A stretch of 33,910 nt of DNA from assembly GCA_002162955.1 (NCBI GenBank), contig MABD01000044.1, positions 1 to 33,910 on the forward strand, given 5' to 3'. Shown here one piece after another: positions 1 to 8,865 of this stretch. The DNA is from Gammaproteobacteria bacterium 45_16_T64 (GTDB taxonomy: Bacteria; Pseudomonadota; Gammaproteobacteria; Pseudomonadales; Ketobacteraceae). Positions within the stretch are counted from its first letter, which is position 1. Each line of letters starts with the position of its first letter. The translations under genes and the position numbers were made by a program. The notes beneath the pieces are model-generated. The model ran no database searches. It saw nothing but the letters and a program-made list of their open reading frames with translations, and was not told where the DNA came from.

Positions 1-277
1 GGGGTTGGTGCGGTCTTATCTTCGAAAGGAAATATCCTGACAATGGATAGAGTATTTGGAACAGCATTAACAGATGTTGCCTGACGTGGTCGGAAGACAA
101 CCTTCGTTACCCTGATAGTAATGGGTTGGTCAATCACAAAGCTAGTTCGAATCAGGTAATTCCCTTTAAGAATAGCCTCAATCTTGTTGGTGAGCTCTTT
201 ATGCTGTACATCATGCAGTTGATCGTTTTTAAGGTGGGCACCCTAAATAATGAGTGCCCACCTGATGTTAATATTGG
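1..277. other. Window-edge stretch, no clear gene
   Basis: No convincing gene is visible here. On the plus strand a frame open from base 1 ends at a TGA at 82-84 and could be the last 27 codons of a gene cut by the window edge, but it shows no recognisable motif. On the minus strand a frame is open from about position 250 to the window edge (about 80 codons). It lacks an ATG near its beginning and has no recognisable family features, so I do not call it. The stretch ends in the hairpin listed separately at 232-263. Confidence 0.3.
232..263. terminator. Hairpin downstream of the Thr-Pro-linker lipoprotein gene
   Basis: A 10-bp perfect inverted repeat (AGGTGGGCAC at 232-241, GTGCCCACCT at 254-263) encloses a 12-nt loop. 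It begins 14 nt past the stop codon of the minus-strand gene at 278-2215, where a terminator is expected. There is no clear run of T after the stem on the minus strand, so intrinsic termination is plausible but not certain. The hairpin may instead mainly stabilise the mRNA 3' end. Confidence 0.5.
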
Positions 278-2215
278 TTAAAAGTCGCCATAAAACAGGA
301 TGGATTGTATGTCGATAATAAATTCATTGTTGACCGTGAACCCTTCATACATACCGTTGTAAGAGCGCTTGCTTGAAAAGTCCAGTGTAACCTCGATTGG
401 TCCGATTATCGCACTGGTGATAAAGGTATTATCGGATAGATCAATTTCTCCGAGCCAGATGGCACCTGCACCTTCAAATACACTCATGAATCGACCACCA
501 GCAGTGGTTGATGGCGGCTCATCAAAGTTTCGCACAAAGCCTAGTATGTCATCGTCAACGAGATTGGTTATTCTGGAATCCAATCCGTTTTCGTCGATAA
601 AATAGTGCTTGTCGTTTGTTGTGATAATTAGCTTTGAATTAAATGCGTGGAAACCGTCGCTATTCCATTTCGGTAAGGTGCTAGTTTCGGAATCGTCGAG
701 TTCCCATGTCGTTGTGTCCAATACGCTGATAGATCTAGCTTCGGAGTCTTCAGTTGATGATATCTGAATCATAAAATCATTAAAGTTAAACCAGCTAGGA
801 GCACTTATTGCAGGTATACGGGCAAGCGTTGTTAGGCTGTTGTCTTCAATATGGTAGAAGAACGTGTAGTATTCGAAAATACCTTCATTTGTAGTCGATC
901 CTCTAAACCTAAGAATATTTTGACCATTAACAACTTCGATGTTTGCACCGCCAATGCTGCTAACGTTTCCATCACCAAGATCCATCAGCGTGCCTTCTTC
1001 TCCTTGGGTGAGTTCGTCAAGAGTGAATCGGAAAATACCTTGATCATTATGGCCAACAATGAGTATGTCTTCAGCAGAGAATGCAGTTGTTGCATCAGAA
1101 GAAATTGATAGTGTTGTTTCTGGATCACCTGAATGATGTATTTTAACACCGTCCTTGTCGGCGATTGGGTAGAAGTGCCCAGCCTGATAGTTACCTAGCT
1201 CTTGGTCGTAGAGCGGGATAAATCCAAGTATACCGTCCTCTTCTGTTTTAAGTGTGACGTGGGAGTGTGCGCGGTAGAAATAATAGGCGTGAGGTGACGC
1301 AGTTGCTGCGTCTGTTGAATTCGCAGTGGGTAGGATTAGATACTGCTCTTCTTCAAAGTTGATACTTTCTTCGGAATAGCAATCATTGGTGCCTTCGTTC
1401 CTAGACCAAATAGCGATAATGTTTTGGACGGTTTTAACACATTGACTGTCTGCTATGGATATCTCTGATATTCTCGTAAACTCACCGGTTGAGAGGTTGA
1501 GACGTCGTAGTTGAGTACCTGACTCTGTATTGACTGAGTAAACATGATAGGCCTGGTCTTGTGAATTCTGCAATGGCTCATTTGTTAGCTGACGGAGAGA
1601 TGCCGATTCCGGAATAATGTCGAACTCTTCTTTGGTTCGAATATCTATTGCAATAGATGGCGTAGTAGGGTGTGCAAAGTAGTTTTGATACTCTGTTGCA
1701 TTTAGATTAACGGGTAGTGGCTCTTCATTAAGTTCTGGTTCCGGAGTCGGAGTTGGAGTTGGAGTCGGAGTCGGAGTTGGAGTTGGAGTCGGAGTCGGAG
1801 TCGCCACGTAAAGTGATTCATACGTGCCATCTAGAAAATCACAGGCATCGGCAGCGTTGATATCTTGTTGCTCTGCAGAAGTGATTGTATCAGCTTCATT
1901 TTTTGACGTTACTAGCGTGATATCACCGGAATAAGCGCTATATTGGCTAAGCGAACAAATGCCCAAAGCCGTGTCTATGTTACAGCTGCCGACAGTAGCA
2001 CCTGATGCGATGAGTTGATCTTTTTCATTTTGTACGTTCGTCGACAGGTTAAGACATCGTGCGCCGCCAACATCCATGCTGTAATTTACAGGTGCTTGCG
2101 GTGGTTGAACTGAGTTATCTGACGAGTCGTCGCTGCCACCACCACCGCCTCCACCACCACAGGCTACAATGAGAAGGCTAAGTGTAATAGTTGCAATGGT
2201 ATTGAAATAATTCAT
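278..2215 (-). CDS. Secreted lipoprotein with Gly-rich tether and Thr-Pro linker
   Basis: The protein has 645 residues and I recognise no function. The N-terminus is a lipoprotein signal: a hydrophobic stretch ending in LIVAC with the lipid-modified Cys at residue 19, followed by seven or eight glycines and an Asp/Ser-rich spacer, as in surface lipoproteins of marine gammaproteobacteria. Residues 45-135 form a small Cys-containing domain. A (Thr-Pro)n linker at about 137-159 then joins it to a large C-terminal domain rich in short beta-like segments (RQLTNEP, TGEFTRIS, LDTTTWELDD). These suggest a beta-propeller, but I cannot identify blades reliably. The start is supported by AAGGAA about 8 nt upstream of the ATG. 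It has its own upstream region and a hairpin downstream, so it is probably monocistronic. Confidence 0.85.
   Translation of the reverse strand: MNYFNTIATITLSLLIVACGGGGGGGGSDDSSDNSVQPPQAPVNYSMDVGGARCLNLSTNVQNEKDQLIASGATVGSCNIDTALGICSLSQYSAYSGDITLVTSKNEADTITSAEQQDINAADACDFLDGTYESLYVATPTPTPTPTPTPTPTPTPTPEPELNEEPLPVNLNATEYQNYFAHPTTPSIAIDIRTKEEFDIIPESASLRQLTNEPLQNSQDQAYHVYSVNTESGTQLRRLNLSTGEFTRISEISIADSQCVKTVQNIIAIWSRNEGTNDCYSEESINFEEEQYLILPTANSTDAATASPHAYYFYRAHSHVTLKTEEDGILGFIPLYDQELGNYQAGHFYPIADKDGVKIHHSGDPETTLSISSDATTAFSAEDILIVGHNDQGIFRFTLDELTQGEEGTLMDLGDGNVSSIGGANIEVVNGQNILRFRGSTTNEGIFEYYTFFYHIEDNSLTTLARIPAISAPSWFNFNDFMIQISSTEDSEARSISVLDTTTWELDDSETSTLPKWNSDGFHAFNSKLIITTNDKHYFIDENGLDSRITNLVDDDILGFVRNFDEPPSTTAGGRFMSVFEGAGAIWLGEIDLSDNTFITSAIIGPIEVTLDFSSKRSYNGMYEGFTVNNEFIIDIQSILFYGDF
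1743..1802. repeat. Hexanucleotide tandem repeat coding for the Thr-Pro linker
   Basis: Ten consecutive units of GGAGTC or GGAGTT on the plus strand encode about ten Thr-Pro dipeptides on the minus strand. In order, the variable last bases read C T T C C T T C C C, so a 24-bp block (C T T C) is duplicated exactly and followed by two more units. This looks like recent block duplication. Each unit is two codons, so copy-number change would alter linker length without shifting the frame. Confidence 0.9.
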
Positions 2216-2552
2216 ATCTTTCCTTGGTGTTAGCGCAGGTAGCTAGCGCTATAAATAAGAACGGTTTTATCGAGGGGGACAGGATGTATGTTCGAGCTAT
2301 CTTCCTTGATAAATGAATTCGTTATGGTCTGTATTTAATTTGGGCGAATATTACTCGTTCTTGGGGTTAACATACAAGGGGAGTTTTCTTATTTTATTCT
2401 TAACTAGGCGACAGTTGCTTCATAAATGTCAGGGTGGTTTTCTATACGGTGACGCATAACGTCCACATTGTGCTCGTTAAAACTGTGTTGACCATAATCA
2501 TCTTATGAAGCAACGGGTGAATATTCAAATGAGTCGCTTTCTAAGAGTGTTA
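2216..2552. other. Intergenic region between two minus-strand genes
   Basis: This 337-base stretch must hold the promoter and ribosome binding site (AAGGAA) of the 278-2215 gene. A small inverted repeat (TAGCGC/GCGCTA) lies near 2229-2252. On the minus strand about 30 codons at 2407-2504, ending in a TAG, read as a protein-like segment (for example MRHRIENHPDIYEATVA). It has no start codon with a ribosome binding site and a stop lies directly upstream, so it is at most a gene relic. Confidence 0.35.
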
Positions 2553-3716
2553 CTACGGATTTAGTTGGTTACCCTGTTGAGTTATATTCGTGCCATTAAT
2601 ATTCTTGATTTGGTTTGCGATATGTGGGGTGTTGAGATAAATGTCGTTATTGATAATGGCTGCGTTATCGGGTGCAAAGTCCACGCCATTGATAAAGACT
2701 CCTGCGATTATATTGTTCAATATATTTGAGCGCCATACGGTTGCATTGTCAGCCAATCCGTCAATAATAACGCCTTGATCGTGGGCGTTGTAAATAGTGA
2801 AGTTTTCTAAACGTATTGCTTTGTGTGCATGTGCCCTCATTGAATCTTGTGCGAATTCGTACCCGACGTCCCCTCCACGAAAAATAATGCCTCTCCAAGC
2901 CTCATTGATGGTGATGTTGCTCATGCTAATTGCGTGACCGGCGGAGACCCTGATAGCCGCGTAATCTTCATTCGAGTTCTCGCTCTTTGGTTGTTTAGTA
3001 AAGTTTTCAATGACGATGTTATTTATTGTGATGTGGTGAGGATGAGTCGTATAGACATCGCCTGCTAACCAACCTTCTCTCATGTTTGTCATTGTATTAT
3101 CTTCAGAGCTGAAATCACCGACAGATCCCCAGTCGATCCCAATACCCACAACCGCCTCTTCAGAACTGTAAATACGAATGTTTTCGATGAGGCCGTGATG
3201 AGCTTCTGAAGCAATTTGTATTCCTGCATGATCGTACGGTTGGTTAATATTGATGTTTGATATGCTCCAATAACCGATGTTAGAAAAATAGCTGGGGTTA
3301 TCGCTGGTGCCGCCGTGTCCGTACGCAGCCCCTACGCTGATTGCGCTGTGCCAGATGGTTTGTAATCCGGAATTTGAACTCTCTATGAGGGAGATGGTTC
3401 CGTTTTTTATTGCTGCATTGCTTGCCAACCGAATGCCGTAGTCATCTCCACCGGTGAGGGACAATTGAATGGTCCCACCGTTTAGATCCAAGGTGACGTG
3501 TTCAGGAACAATGAGACCGTGTGAGCTATCTGTATTCATGTAATTATTTTGTTTTGCGTTACAAATAACACTGTCATCACTTAGCGTATGGGTTCCTCCG
3601 CCGGCATTGGATAAATCAAATAGTGCGTCCTGCAGTAATTCGCAGCCGGGAGGTGTGCTGGCATTAGCGATTGAATGGGTTAATAGAAGTAGATAGATAA
3701 ATAAGAAGTATTTCAT
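2553..3716 (-). CDS. Secreted right-handed beta-helix protein (pectate-lyase-like fold)
   Basis: The protein has 387 residues. It starts with a Sec signal peptide of about 20 residues (MKYFLFIYLLLLTHSIANA, probable cleavage after ANA). From about residue 65 the sequence runs in short rungs typical of right-handed parallel beta-helices: HVTLDLNGGTIQL, AAIKNGTISL, WSISNININ, GLIENIRIYS, HHITINNIVIENF, HAISMSNITINEA, KAIRLENFTIYN and ATVWRSNILNN. The Asn-rich ladder and the opening phrase 'LDLNGGTI' are shared by pectate lyase, polygalacturonase and alginate-epimerase-like proteins. I see no confident catalytic triad, so substrate and activity are unknown. The likely setting is the periplasm or outside the cell, acting on or binding a polysaccharide. 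The ATG at 3716 has only a weak ribosome binding site. Confidence 0.8.
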   Translation of the reverse strand: MKYFLFIYLLLLTHSIANASTPPGCELLQDALFDLSNAGGGTHTLSDDSVICNAKQNNYMNTDSSHGLIVPEHVTLDLNGGTIQLSLTGGDDYGIRLASNAAIKNGTISLIESSNSGLQTIWHSAISVGAAYGHGGTSDNPSYFSNIGYWSISNININQPYDHAGIQIASEAHHGLIENIRIYSSEEAVVGIGIDWGSVGDFSSEDNTMTNMREGWLAGDVYTTHPHHITINNIVIENFTKQPKSENSNEDYAAIRVSAGHAISMSNITINEAWRGIIFRGGDVGYEFAQDSMRAHAHKAIRLENFTIYNAHDQGVIIDGLADNATVWRSNILNNIIAGVFINGVDFAPDNAAIINNDIYLNTPHIANQIKNINGTNITQQGNQLNP

Positions 3717-4105
3717 TGGGTTTTACAATCCTATGTAAATGTATTGATGTGATATTTCCATTGTCGATGAGAATCATAATATATGATTTTTCGCTCTGTG
3801 GTTTGACGGCAGTAGCTAGGACTGAAAAGTGAATATCCAAATGCTCACCTTTATATGCATGAGTGTGTGTGGACATCTGCTGACAGGTAAGTGGCGATTG
3901 GTAAAGTATGTGGTGACAGGGATTCTCTGTGTTATGAAGGCAGAAGAAGTATGTGATGTAAATGACAGTGAATTGATATATTTATCAATTTGGTAGGCTG
4001 TGAAGTAGTACAAATGTTGTTTGTTATTGGGGTGGTTATTGTTATAAAATGGTTCTGCTTAAACGGAAATTACCTAATAACAATACCTATACAAGGATGT
4101 GCTTA
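3717..4105. other. Divergent promoter region between the beta-helix and repeat-lipoprotein genes
   Basis: These 389 bases separate two divergently transcribed genes and should carry both promoters. No convincing gene lies here: the minus-strand open frames lack ribosome binding sites and family features. The one clear structure is the 20-bp inverted repeat at 3971-3990, listed separately. Confidence 0.6.
3971..3990. promoter_or_regulatory. Perfect AT-rich inverted repeat, possible operator
   Basis: AATTGATATATTTATCAATT has perfect 8-bp arms (AATTGATA, TATCAATT) around TATT. It lies 116 bp upstream of the start of the repeat lipoprotein gene at 4106, in a divergent promoter region. The size and symmetry suit a homodimeric regulator. 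No protein is assigned, and an AT-rich palindrome can arise by chance. Confidence 0.4.
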
Positions 4106-6214
4106 ATGGCCAAACTCCGCCTGTTTGTTCTTTTTAATTTTTTTATTCTATTGAGTGGTTGCAATCTTACCGTTGAAAATTCTGGTGGTGGTACCGTTAC
4201 CTCCAGTGATGATCTTATCAATTGCGGTGAAACCTGTGTGGCGAGTTACAGTAACTCATCAAATGTATTTATCACGTTGTCAGCTACGCCAGATGATGGC
4301 TACGTGTTTGACGGTTGGAGTGGTGCTTGTGAAGAGAAAGCCGAGTGTGTTATCAGTATCGGTTCTGTTTCTGGCAACAAAGCGGTAGCGGCCCAGTTTT
4401 CTTTGGGCGTCGTGCAAGAGGTTTCATTGACAGTTGAAGTGACGATCGGTGGTGGCGTTATTTCCGATGATGGCAAGATAGATTGTGGTCAGGTCTGTGA
4501 AGCTAATTATGCAGATTCAACGCTCATTACTTTAGTCGCTGCCCCCACACCTGGATATGTATTTTCAAATTGGCAGGGCGCGTGTGTTGGCCTTACTGAA
4601 TGTGTTGTAGATATATCTTCTAGCGATGGAGATAAAGAGGTATCAGCCGTATTTACTCCTATTATCAAGGCAGTTTCTACTGGTCCGAGTAATACCTGCG
4701 TCTTGGATAATGATGGTGTTACCTGTTGGGGAGCAAATTCGCTGCCAAGTAATGTCATAAATCCAACTGCGATATCTACTAATAACCATTCTTGCTCGGT
4801 TGATAACAGTGGCGTCACTTGTTGGGGACACAATTCCTGGGGGAGGGCGGCAGTGCCTAGTGATTTGTCTAACCCGGTAGCCGTAAGCGCTGGAGAAACC
4901 CATACTTGTGCGATTGATGACAGCGGTGTTCGATGCTGGGGAGACAGCCGTAAAGGCCAAACTTCACCGCCAGAAGCGTTAAATAATCCAAAGGTGATTT
5001 CTGCGAGTTATGATTTTACTTGTGCATTAGATGATAACGGTGTCTCTTGTTGGGGAACTGACACTTCTGGTCAAAGCTCTGCACCAGAAAATGTGGTAAA
5101 TCCAACAGCAATCGCTACGGGTGATGAGCATGGTTGTGTGTTGGATGACAATGGAGTTTCTTGTTGGGGGAGAAATCAATACGGTCAAGGAACCCCACCA
5201 CTAACACTCGTTAACCCTGTGAGTATTACCGCAGGTCGTTATCATACTTGTGCGATCGATGATAGTGGTGTTGTTTGTTGGGGACGAGATCAGTATGGTC
5301 AGAGTATTCCTCCAGTGGACTTAAGCAACCCAATCACTGTGTCGGCTGGTGGTTATCACACCTGCGCGTTAGATGATAATGGTCTTAACTGCTGGGGAAG
5401 GAATGAATCAGGTCAAACTATACCGCCTAGCAGTGTAAAGAGCCCAACCGTTATGGCGCTGGGTGGTTTTCAGAATACTTGTGTAGTACAAAGTGGTGAC
5501 CTTGTGTGCTGGGGAACCAATGAGCTTGTTGCGATGCCTCCTGAAGATTTAATAAACCCTAGTGTTGTCGGTGTGGGCTTTTATCACGCTTGCGCACGTG
5601 ATAATAATGGCGTTACTTGTTGGGGTGATGATGGTGGCGACAAGATTGTAGTGCCAGCAGTCCTAGGAGAGGTTACTAAAATTACTGCGGGTATGTATCA
5701 CACCTGTGCGTTGGATGAAAAGGGTATGACGTGTTGGGGTTATGATTCCTTCGGGAAATTGGACGTGCCTGTACTTAGCAGTCCGATTGATATTTCCGTG
5801 GGGGCAGGTCATAGCTGCGCGTTAGATAATAAGGGCGTAGCTTGTTGGGGGCTTGATGAGGATGGTAGAACCTCTGTGCCGGAAGATTTGAGTAACCCTA
5901 TTGCGATAGCGGGCGGCCACTATCACACATGCGCAATTGATGATAATGGAGTTCAGTGCTGGGGCAGTAATGATTCTGGCCAAAGTACGGTGCCAGCAGG
6001 CCTGGTTAATCCTACAAAGATTGTGGCAAGTTACTACCATACCTGTGCATTGGATGATAACGGTATAGTATGTTGGGGCACAGATAACATAGGTAGAAAA
6101 CTGGATAGTACGCCAACTAACCTTAGCAATCCTTCTGTAATATCGGCATCGGGTTATCACGGATGTGTACTGGATGATGATGGTATGTCTTGTTGGGGCA
6201 GTGAAAACCGCTAA
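4106..6214 (+). CDS. Surface lipoprotein with two InlB-like repeats and 14 RCC1/BLIP-II-like repeats
   Basis: The protein has 702 residues from the ATG at 4106. That start is chosen because AAGGA lies 8 nt upstream and a lipoprotein signal follows at once (FFILLSGC, lipid-modified Cys near residue 19). Residues about 20-190 hold two copies of a bacterial repeat domain of the divergent InlB B-repeat type: GGGTVTS or GGGVISD, then CGETC or CGQVC, GYVFDGW or GYVFSNW, CEEKAEC or CVGLTEC, and a final AAQF or SAVF. From about residue 195 to the end there are 14 repeats of about 36 residues, each around a C-(A/V)-(L/I)-D-(D/N)-x-G-V-x-CWG core and most with a GQ(S/T)xxP loop. RCC1-family and BLIP-II proteins build seven-bladed propellers, so 14 could make two. 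The two Cys per repeat may form disulfides in the oxidising exterior. Its role is probably binding; no enzyme motif is visible. Confidence 0.85.
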   Translation: MAKLRLFVLFNFFILLSGCNLTVENSGGGTVTSSDDLINCGETCVASYSNSSNVFITLSATPDDGYVFDGWSGACEEKAECVISIGSVSGNKAVAAQFSLGVVQEVSLTVEVTIGGGVISDDGKIDCGQVCEANYADSTLITLVAAPTPGYVFSNWQGACVGLTECVVDISSSDGDKEVSAVFTPIIKAVSTGPSNTCVLDNDGVTCWGANSLPSNVINPTAISTNNHSCSVDNSGVTCWGHNSWGRAAVPSDLSNPVAVSAGETHTCAIDDSGVRCWGDSRKGQTSPPEALNNPKVISASYDFTCALDDNGVSCWGTDTSGQSSAPENVVNPTAIATGDEHGCVLDDNGVSCWGRNQYGQGTPPLTLVNPVSITAGRYHTCAIDDSGVVCWGRDQYGQSIPPVDLSNPITVSAGGYHTCALDDNGLNCWGRNESGQTIPPSSVKSPTVMALGGFQNTCVVQSGDLVCWGTNELVAMPPEDLINPSVVGVGFYHACARDNNGVTCWGDDGGDKIVVPAVLGEVTKITAGMYHTCALDEKGMTCWGYDSFGKLDVPVLSSPIDISVGAGHSCALDNKGVACWGLDEDGRTSVPEDLSNPIAIAGGHYHTCAIDDNGVQCWGSNDSGQSTVPAGLVNPTKIVASYYHTCALDDNGIVCWGTDNIGRKLDSTPTNLSNPSVISASGYHGCVLDDDGMSCWGSENR

Positions 6215-6243
6215 TATTAAGTCTGAAAAATCTGTATCTCATT

Positions 6244-6274
6244 ACATCAGGGTTAAGAGACATAACCCTGATGT
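6244..6274. terminator. Intrinsic terminator after the repeat lipoprotein
   Basis: Perfect 12-bp arms (ACATCAGGGTTA at 6244-6255 and TAACCCTGATGT at 6263-6274) enclose a 7-nt loop and are followed by GATTTT. The hairpin begins 29 nt after the stop codon of the plus-strand gene ending at 6214, which makes a good Rho-independent terminator. Confidence 0.75.
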
Positions 6275-6462
6275 GATTTTCGGTTCTTATCACAGCAAAC
6301 ATGACAAGATTGTTGCCTAAATTTGTGAGATGTTTCTTACGTTCATTAGCGATAGGTTCTTCTTTATATCGCGCTTCAATTAAAGGAAAATACAGGCTCC
6401 GGTTTTGTAGTGCCGGCGCAATCACTTCCCCCCTACACGTCATAGCGAGAACACTCAATATA

Positions 6463-8829
6463 ATGATTAGTACAACGAAAAAGAAAGTAGCGTTTTTCAC
6501 GTTGCTCTGTGCTCTATTTACATCCGCGATACATGCCGAGCCACTGGATAAAACTCGGTTCCGAATAGATTCACTGGACGGCAATGGTGAGCAGTTCCTT
6601 GCCGGCGTGTATATGTACCGGGCTGCTGGTGATAAGGGGACCCCCGAGGATGGAGCGGGTTGGGATGAGTTAAGTTTGGACGCTCACTTCCGTTGGTTAT
6701 CGCAGTTAGGCATTAATCTTATTCATACTGATGACATTCGAATGAAAGATCGGTTGGATACAACGACATTTTTACAGTTGGCGGAAAAACACAATCTGAA
6801 AGTAATTTGGCAGATTGGCAATGCCATTGTTGATAAAACGGATGCGGGTCCTACTTTGGTGGATTGGTGTAGTGAGCGCTGTGAGTTTGGTGCTGATTAT
6901 GCCAGTGGCGCCATCAAAAATTACCAAGATACCAATACCAGTATTCTCGCATATAGTGTCGACGAAGAGCCACAGCATGCCCCGACGGGTGGTGATATGT
7001 GTCTTACTCAATATGAGATCCCCTTATCGGGCGGCCTGGAAGGAATTAGGGTTGATGAAATGTGTTTCTTAATGAACTACTACGAGAAAATAATTTATAA
7101 CGTTGTTCAGAGGGGTGGTAGCGAGGAGATTCCACTTTATTTGTTGCACAATGAGACTGCTTCAGCGCAATTTATGAAGGATAACTATACTGGGTATGAA
7201 AGTAATGTACCCCTGCTAACGGGCTCAGATCGTTATTTTATGGCTCGAGACGCTAACTATCTACATAATCCGAATAAAGCGTTGAATCTATTTAATAATC
7301 AGACGCCTAACGATTCAAGTAATAAAGGTATCAGTGTTTTTCGTAAAAATAAACTTGAGCCTCAGGCTTTTATGTCTGTGATATCAGGTAATGCGCAGGT
7401 TATGTATAACGATAACGATGAGCTTGATGTGGAAACCGTTGGTCTTATCTACTATGCACCAAAGTATGCTATGCGGGCGCAAGTTTGGCTTGGTATTGCG
7501 AATGCTAGTCATGGTGTTATGGCGTGGAGTGCCGATGTTTTGGATCAGAAGCCGCTCAAGGATTCGAGAATATACAACATGGCTGGACTGAACAATCGAG
7601 GTCATCGGACTCTATTTGAGTATTCGGAAACTATTCGGGAGCTTCAGAAGTTTGGTTGGATCATTAATCGATTAGAAGACTATGAGGCTGATGCAACGAT
7701 TTTAGATGAGCCCGATAGTATGATCGTTTCTCATGCTGTGGATATTGACGGGGTTTCCGGAGGTAAGCTGTATGTGGTTGTTAATAAGCGAATATCGATA
7801 AATACTAATGCTACCAGTGACGGGTTAGGCCTTGAAATCAATGATGTTGGTGAGTTGAGTGAAGAGAGCTTTCCACCGATTGAAGTGGGTTTGGATATTC
7901 ACATTAGTAGTGTTGGCAGCGGGATTTATGATATAGCAACCGGTACACAGTATCTTGCGGGCGACGTGCTTAATGTTGAACCTGGTGGTGGGGTGATGTT
8001 ATTTAAAGGTACAAAGGAAGCTCTTGATAGCATAAGGCATTTATCGGGAATCACCAGTACTCACAAAATTAGTGGTTCGCTTTCCAGTGATCTAGAGAAT
8101 GGCTACCAAAATAAACGTATCGTTTTTCCTTCTGCTCCTTTAACGGGTAATGGCAGTTATGTGATTGATGGTTTGTTCTCTGAACGGGAATTTGAACTGG
8201 ATCGACAATATCAACTGCATATGTCGGTCAGTGGGGATGGCGGTGCATCTTTTCAGGCGCGAGTATTTGGGTACAAAGACGGTATTCAGGTTACGGCTTC
8301 GGATATTGGTCTTGTTGAAACAGCGCTGACCTCCGAAGTGACAACTATGGTCAGCGACGTTTTTTCAGTGTTGTCGTCGGAAGCAGATACAGCCAGAGTC
8401 TATTTTTATCATCAAAATAAGCAGGGTGAATTGTCAGTTCATGATGCATGGTTGGAGGATGTTTCTGACCAAACGCGGTTTTCTTCCTATTACAAAATAA
8501 ACTATGGTCTCTCCCTAAGCCCAAATAAACGCTATAAAGTTCATGTTGAAGCCAGGGAGCTGGAGGGTGAAGATAGCACTATTGCAGTACGCTATTTGGC
8601 ATTTAACGACCAACATCAAGTGATTGAAGCTAGTGATGTAAATGGTGTTACTTGGGGTGCAGAGCTGACTAAGGAATTTCAGTTTGTGACGACGGAGGAC
8701 TCTATTTTTAATGTTGAACGTTCCGATGTGTCTTATATTCGAATAGCAATATATAGGCCCAACAAGAGTGTTAGCCCAGATAACGAGATTGTATTGAGAA
8801 ACGTATGGGTTGAGGAAGTGTTGGATTAG
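6463..8829 (+). CDS. Secreted glycoside-hydrolase-like protein (TIM-barrel type), family unassigned
   Basis: The protein has 788 residues from the ATG at 6463. That start is chosen because a Sec signal peptide begins there (KKKVAFFTLLCALFTSAIHA, cleavage before EP); upstream in-frame starts would bury it. Residues about 25-330 look like a (beta/alpha)8 hydrolase: FLAGVYMYRA, then WLSQLGINLIHTDDIRM, LAEKHNLKVIWQIG and SILAYSVDEEPQHAP. 'Gly-Ile-Asn' after an early strand and 'D-E-E-P' at the end of a later strand are common in GH families, the Glu often being the acid/base. Later come AMRAQVWLGIANASHGVMAWSADV and, past about residue 430, beta-rich modules. The last about 250 residues may be carbohydrate-binding-like sandwiches. 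I cannot assign a GH family or substrate. A sulfatase relic next door hints at sulfated polysaccharides. The ribosome binding site is weak. Confidence 0.75.
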   Translation: MISTTKKKVAFFTLLCALFTSAIHAEPLDKTRFRIDSLDGNGEQFLAGVYMYRAAGDKGTPEDGAGWDELSLDAHFRWLSQLGINLIHTDDIRMKDRLDTTTFLQLAEKHNLKVIWQIGNAIVDKTDAGPTLVDWCSERCEFGADYASGAIKNYQDTNTSILAYSVDEEPQHAPTGGDMCLTQYEIPLSGGLEGIRVDEMCFLMNYYEKIIYNVVQRGGSEEIPLYLLHNETASAQFMKDNYTGYESNVPLLTGSDRYFMARDANYLHNPNKALNLFNNQTPNDSSNKGISVFRKNKLEPQAFMSVISGNAQVMYNDNDELDVETVGLIYYAPKYAMRAQVWLGIANASHGVMAWSADVLDQKPLKDSRIYNMAGLNNRGHRTLFEYSETIRELQKFGWIINRLEDYEADATILDEPDSMIVSHAVDIDGVSGGKLYVVVNKRISINTNATSDGLGLEINDVGELSEESFPPIEVGLDIHISSVGSGIYDIATGTQYLAGDVLNVEPGGGVMLFKGTKEALDSIRHLSGITSTHKISGSLSSDLENGYQNKRIVFPSAPLTGNGSYVIDGLFSEREFELDRQYQLHMSVSGDGGASFQARVFGYKDGIQVTASDIGLVETALTSEVTTMVSDVFSVLSSEADTARVYFYHQNKQGELSVHDAWLEDVSDQTRFSSYYKINYGLSLSPNKRYKVHVEARELEGEDSTIAVRYLAFNDQHQVIEASDVNGVTWGAELTKEFQFVTTEDSIFNVERSDVSYIRIAIYRPNKSVSPDNEIVLRNVWVEEVLD

Positions 8830-8844
8830 TCCATCTGTCGAAAT

Positions 8845-8864
8845 GCCCACTCGAAAGAGTGGGC
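8845..8864. terminator. Hairpin with GAAA tetraloop after the hydrolase gene
   Basis: GCCCACTC, GAAA, GAGTGGGC: an 8-bp GC-rich perfect stem closed by a GNRA tetraloop, 15 nt past the stop codon of the gene ending at 8829. Only short T stretches follow (TTGTAG), so it may act as a weak terminator or as an mRNA 3'-end stabiliser. Confidence 0.6.
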
Positions 8865-8865
8865 T

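Noticed and set aside
2407-2504. Protein-like 30-codon segment on the minus strand
   Set aside because: It has no start, a stop directly upstream and no recognised family; too short to call.
6301-6462. In-frame N-terminal extension of the hydrolase gene
   Set aside because: It would place the signal peptide 55 residues inside the protein; the ATG at 6463 gives a normal exported protein.
6123-6584. Minus-strand frame of 153 codons across the end of the repeat lipoprotein and the start of the hydrolase
   Set aside because: It runs antisense through two well-supported genes and a terminator, and shows no family features.
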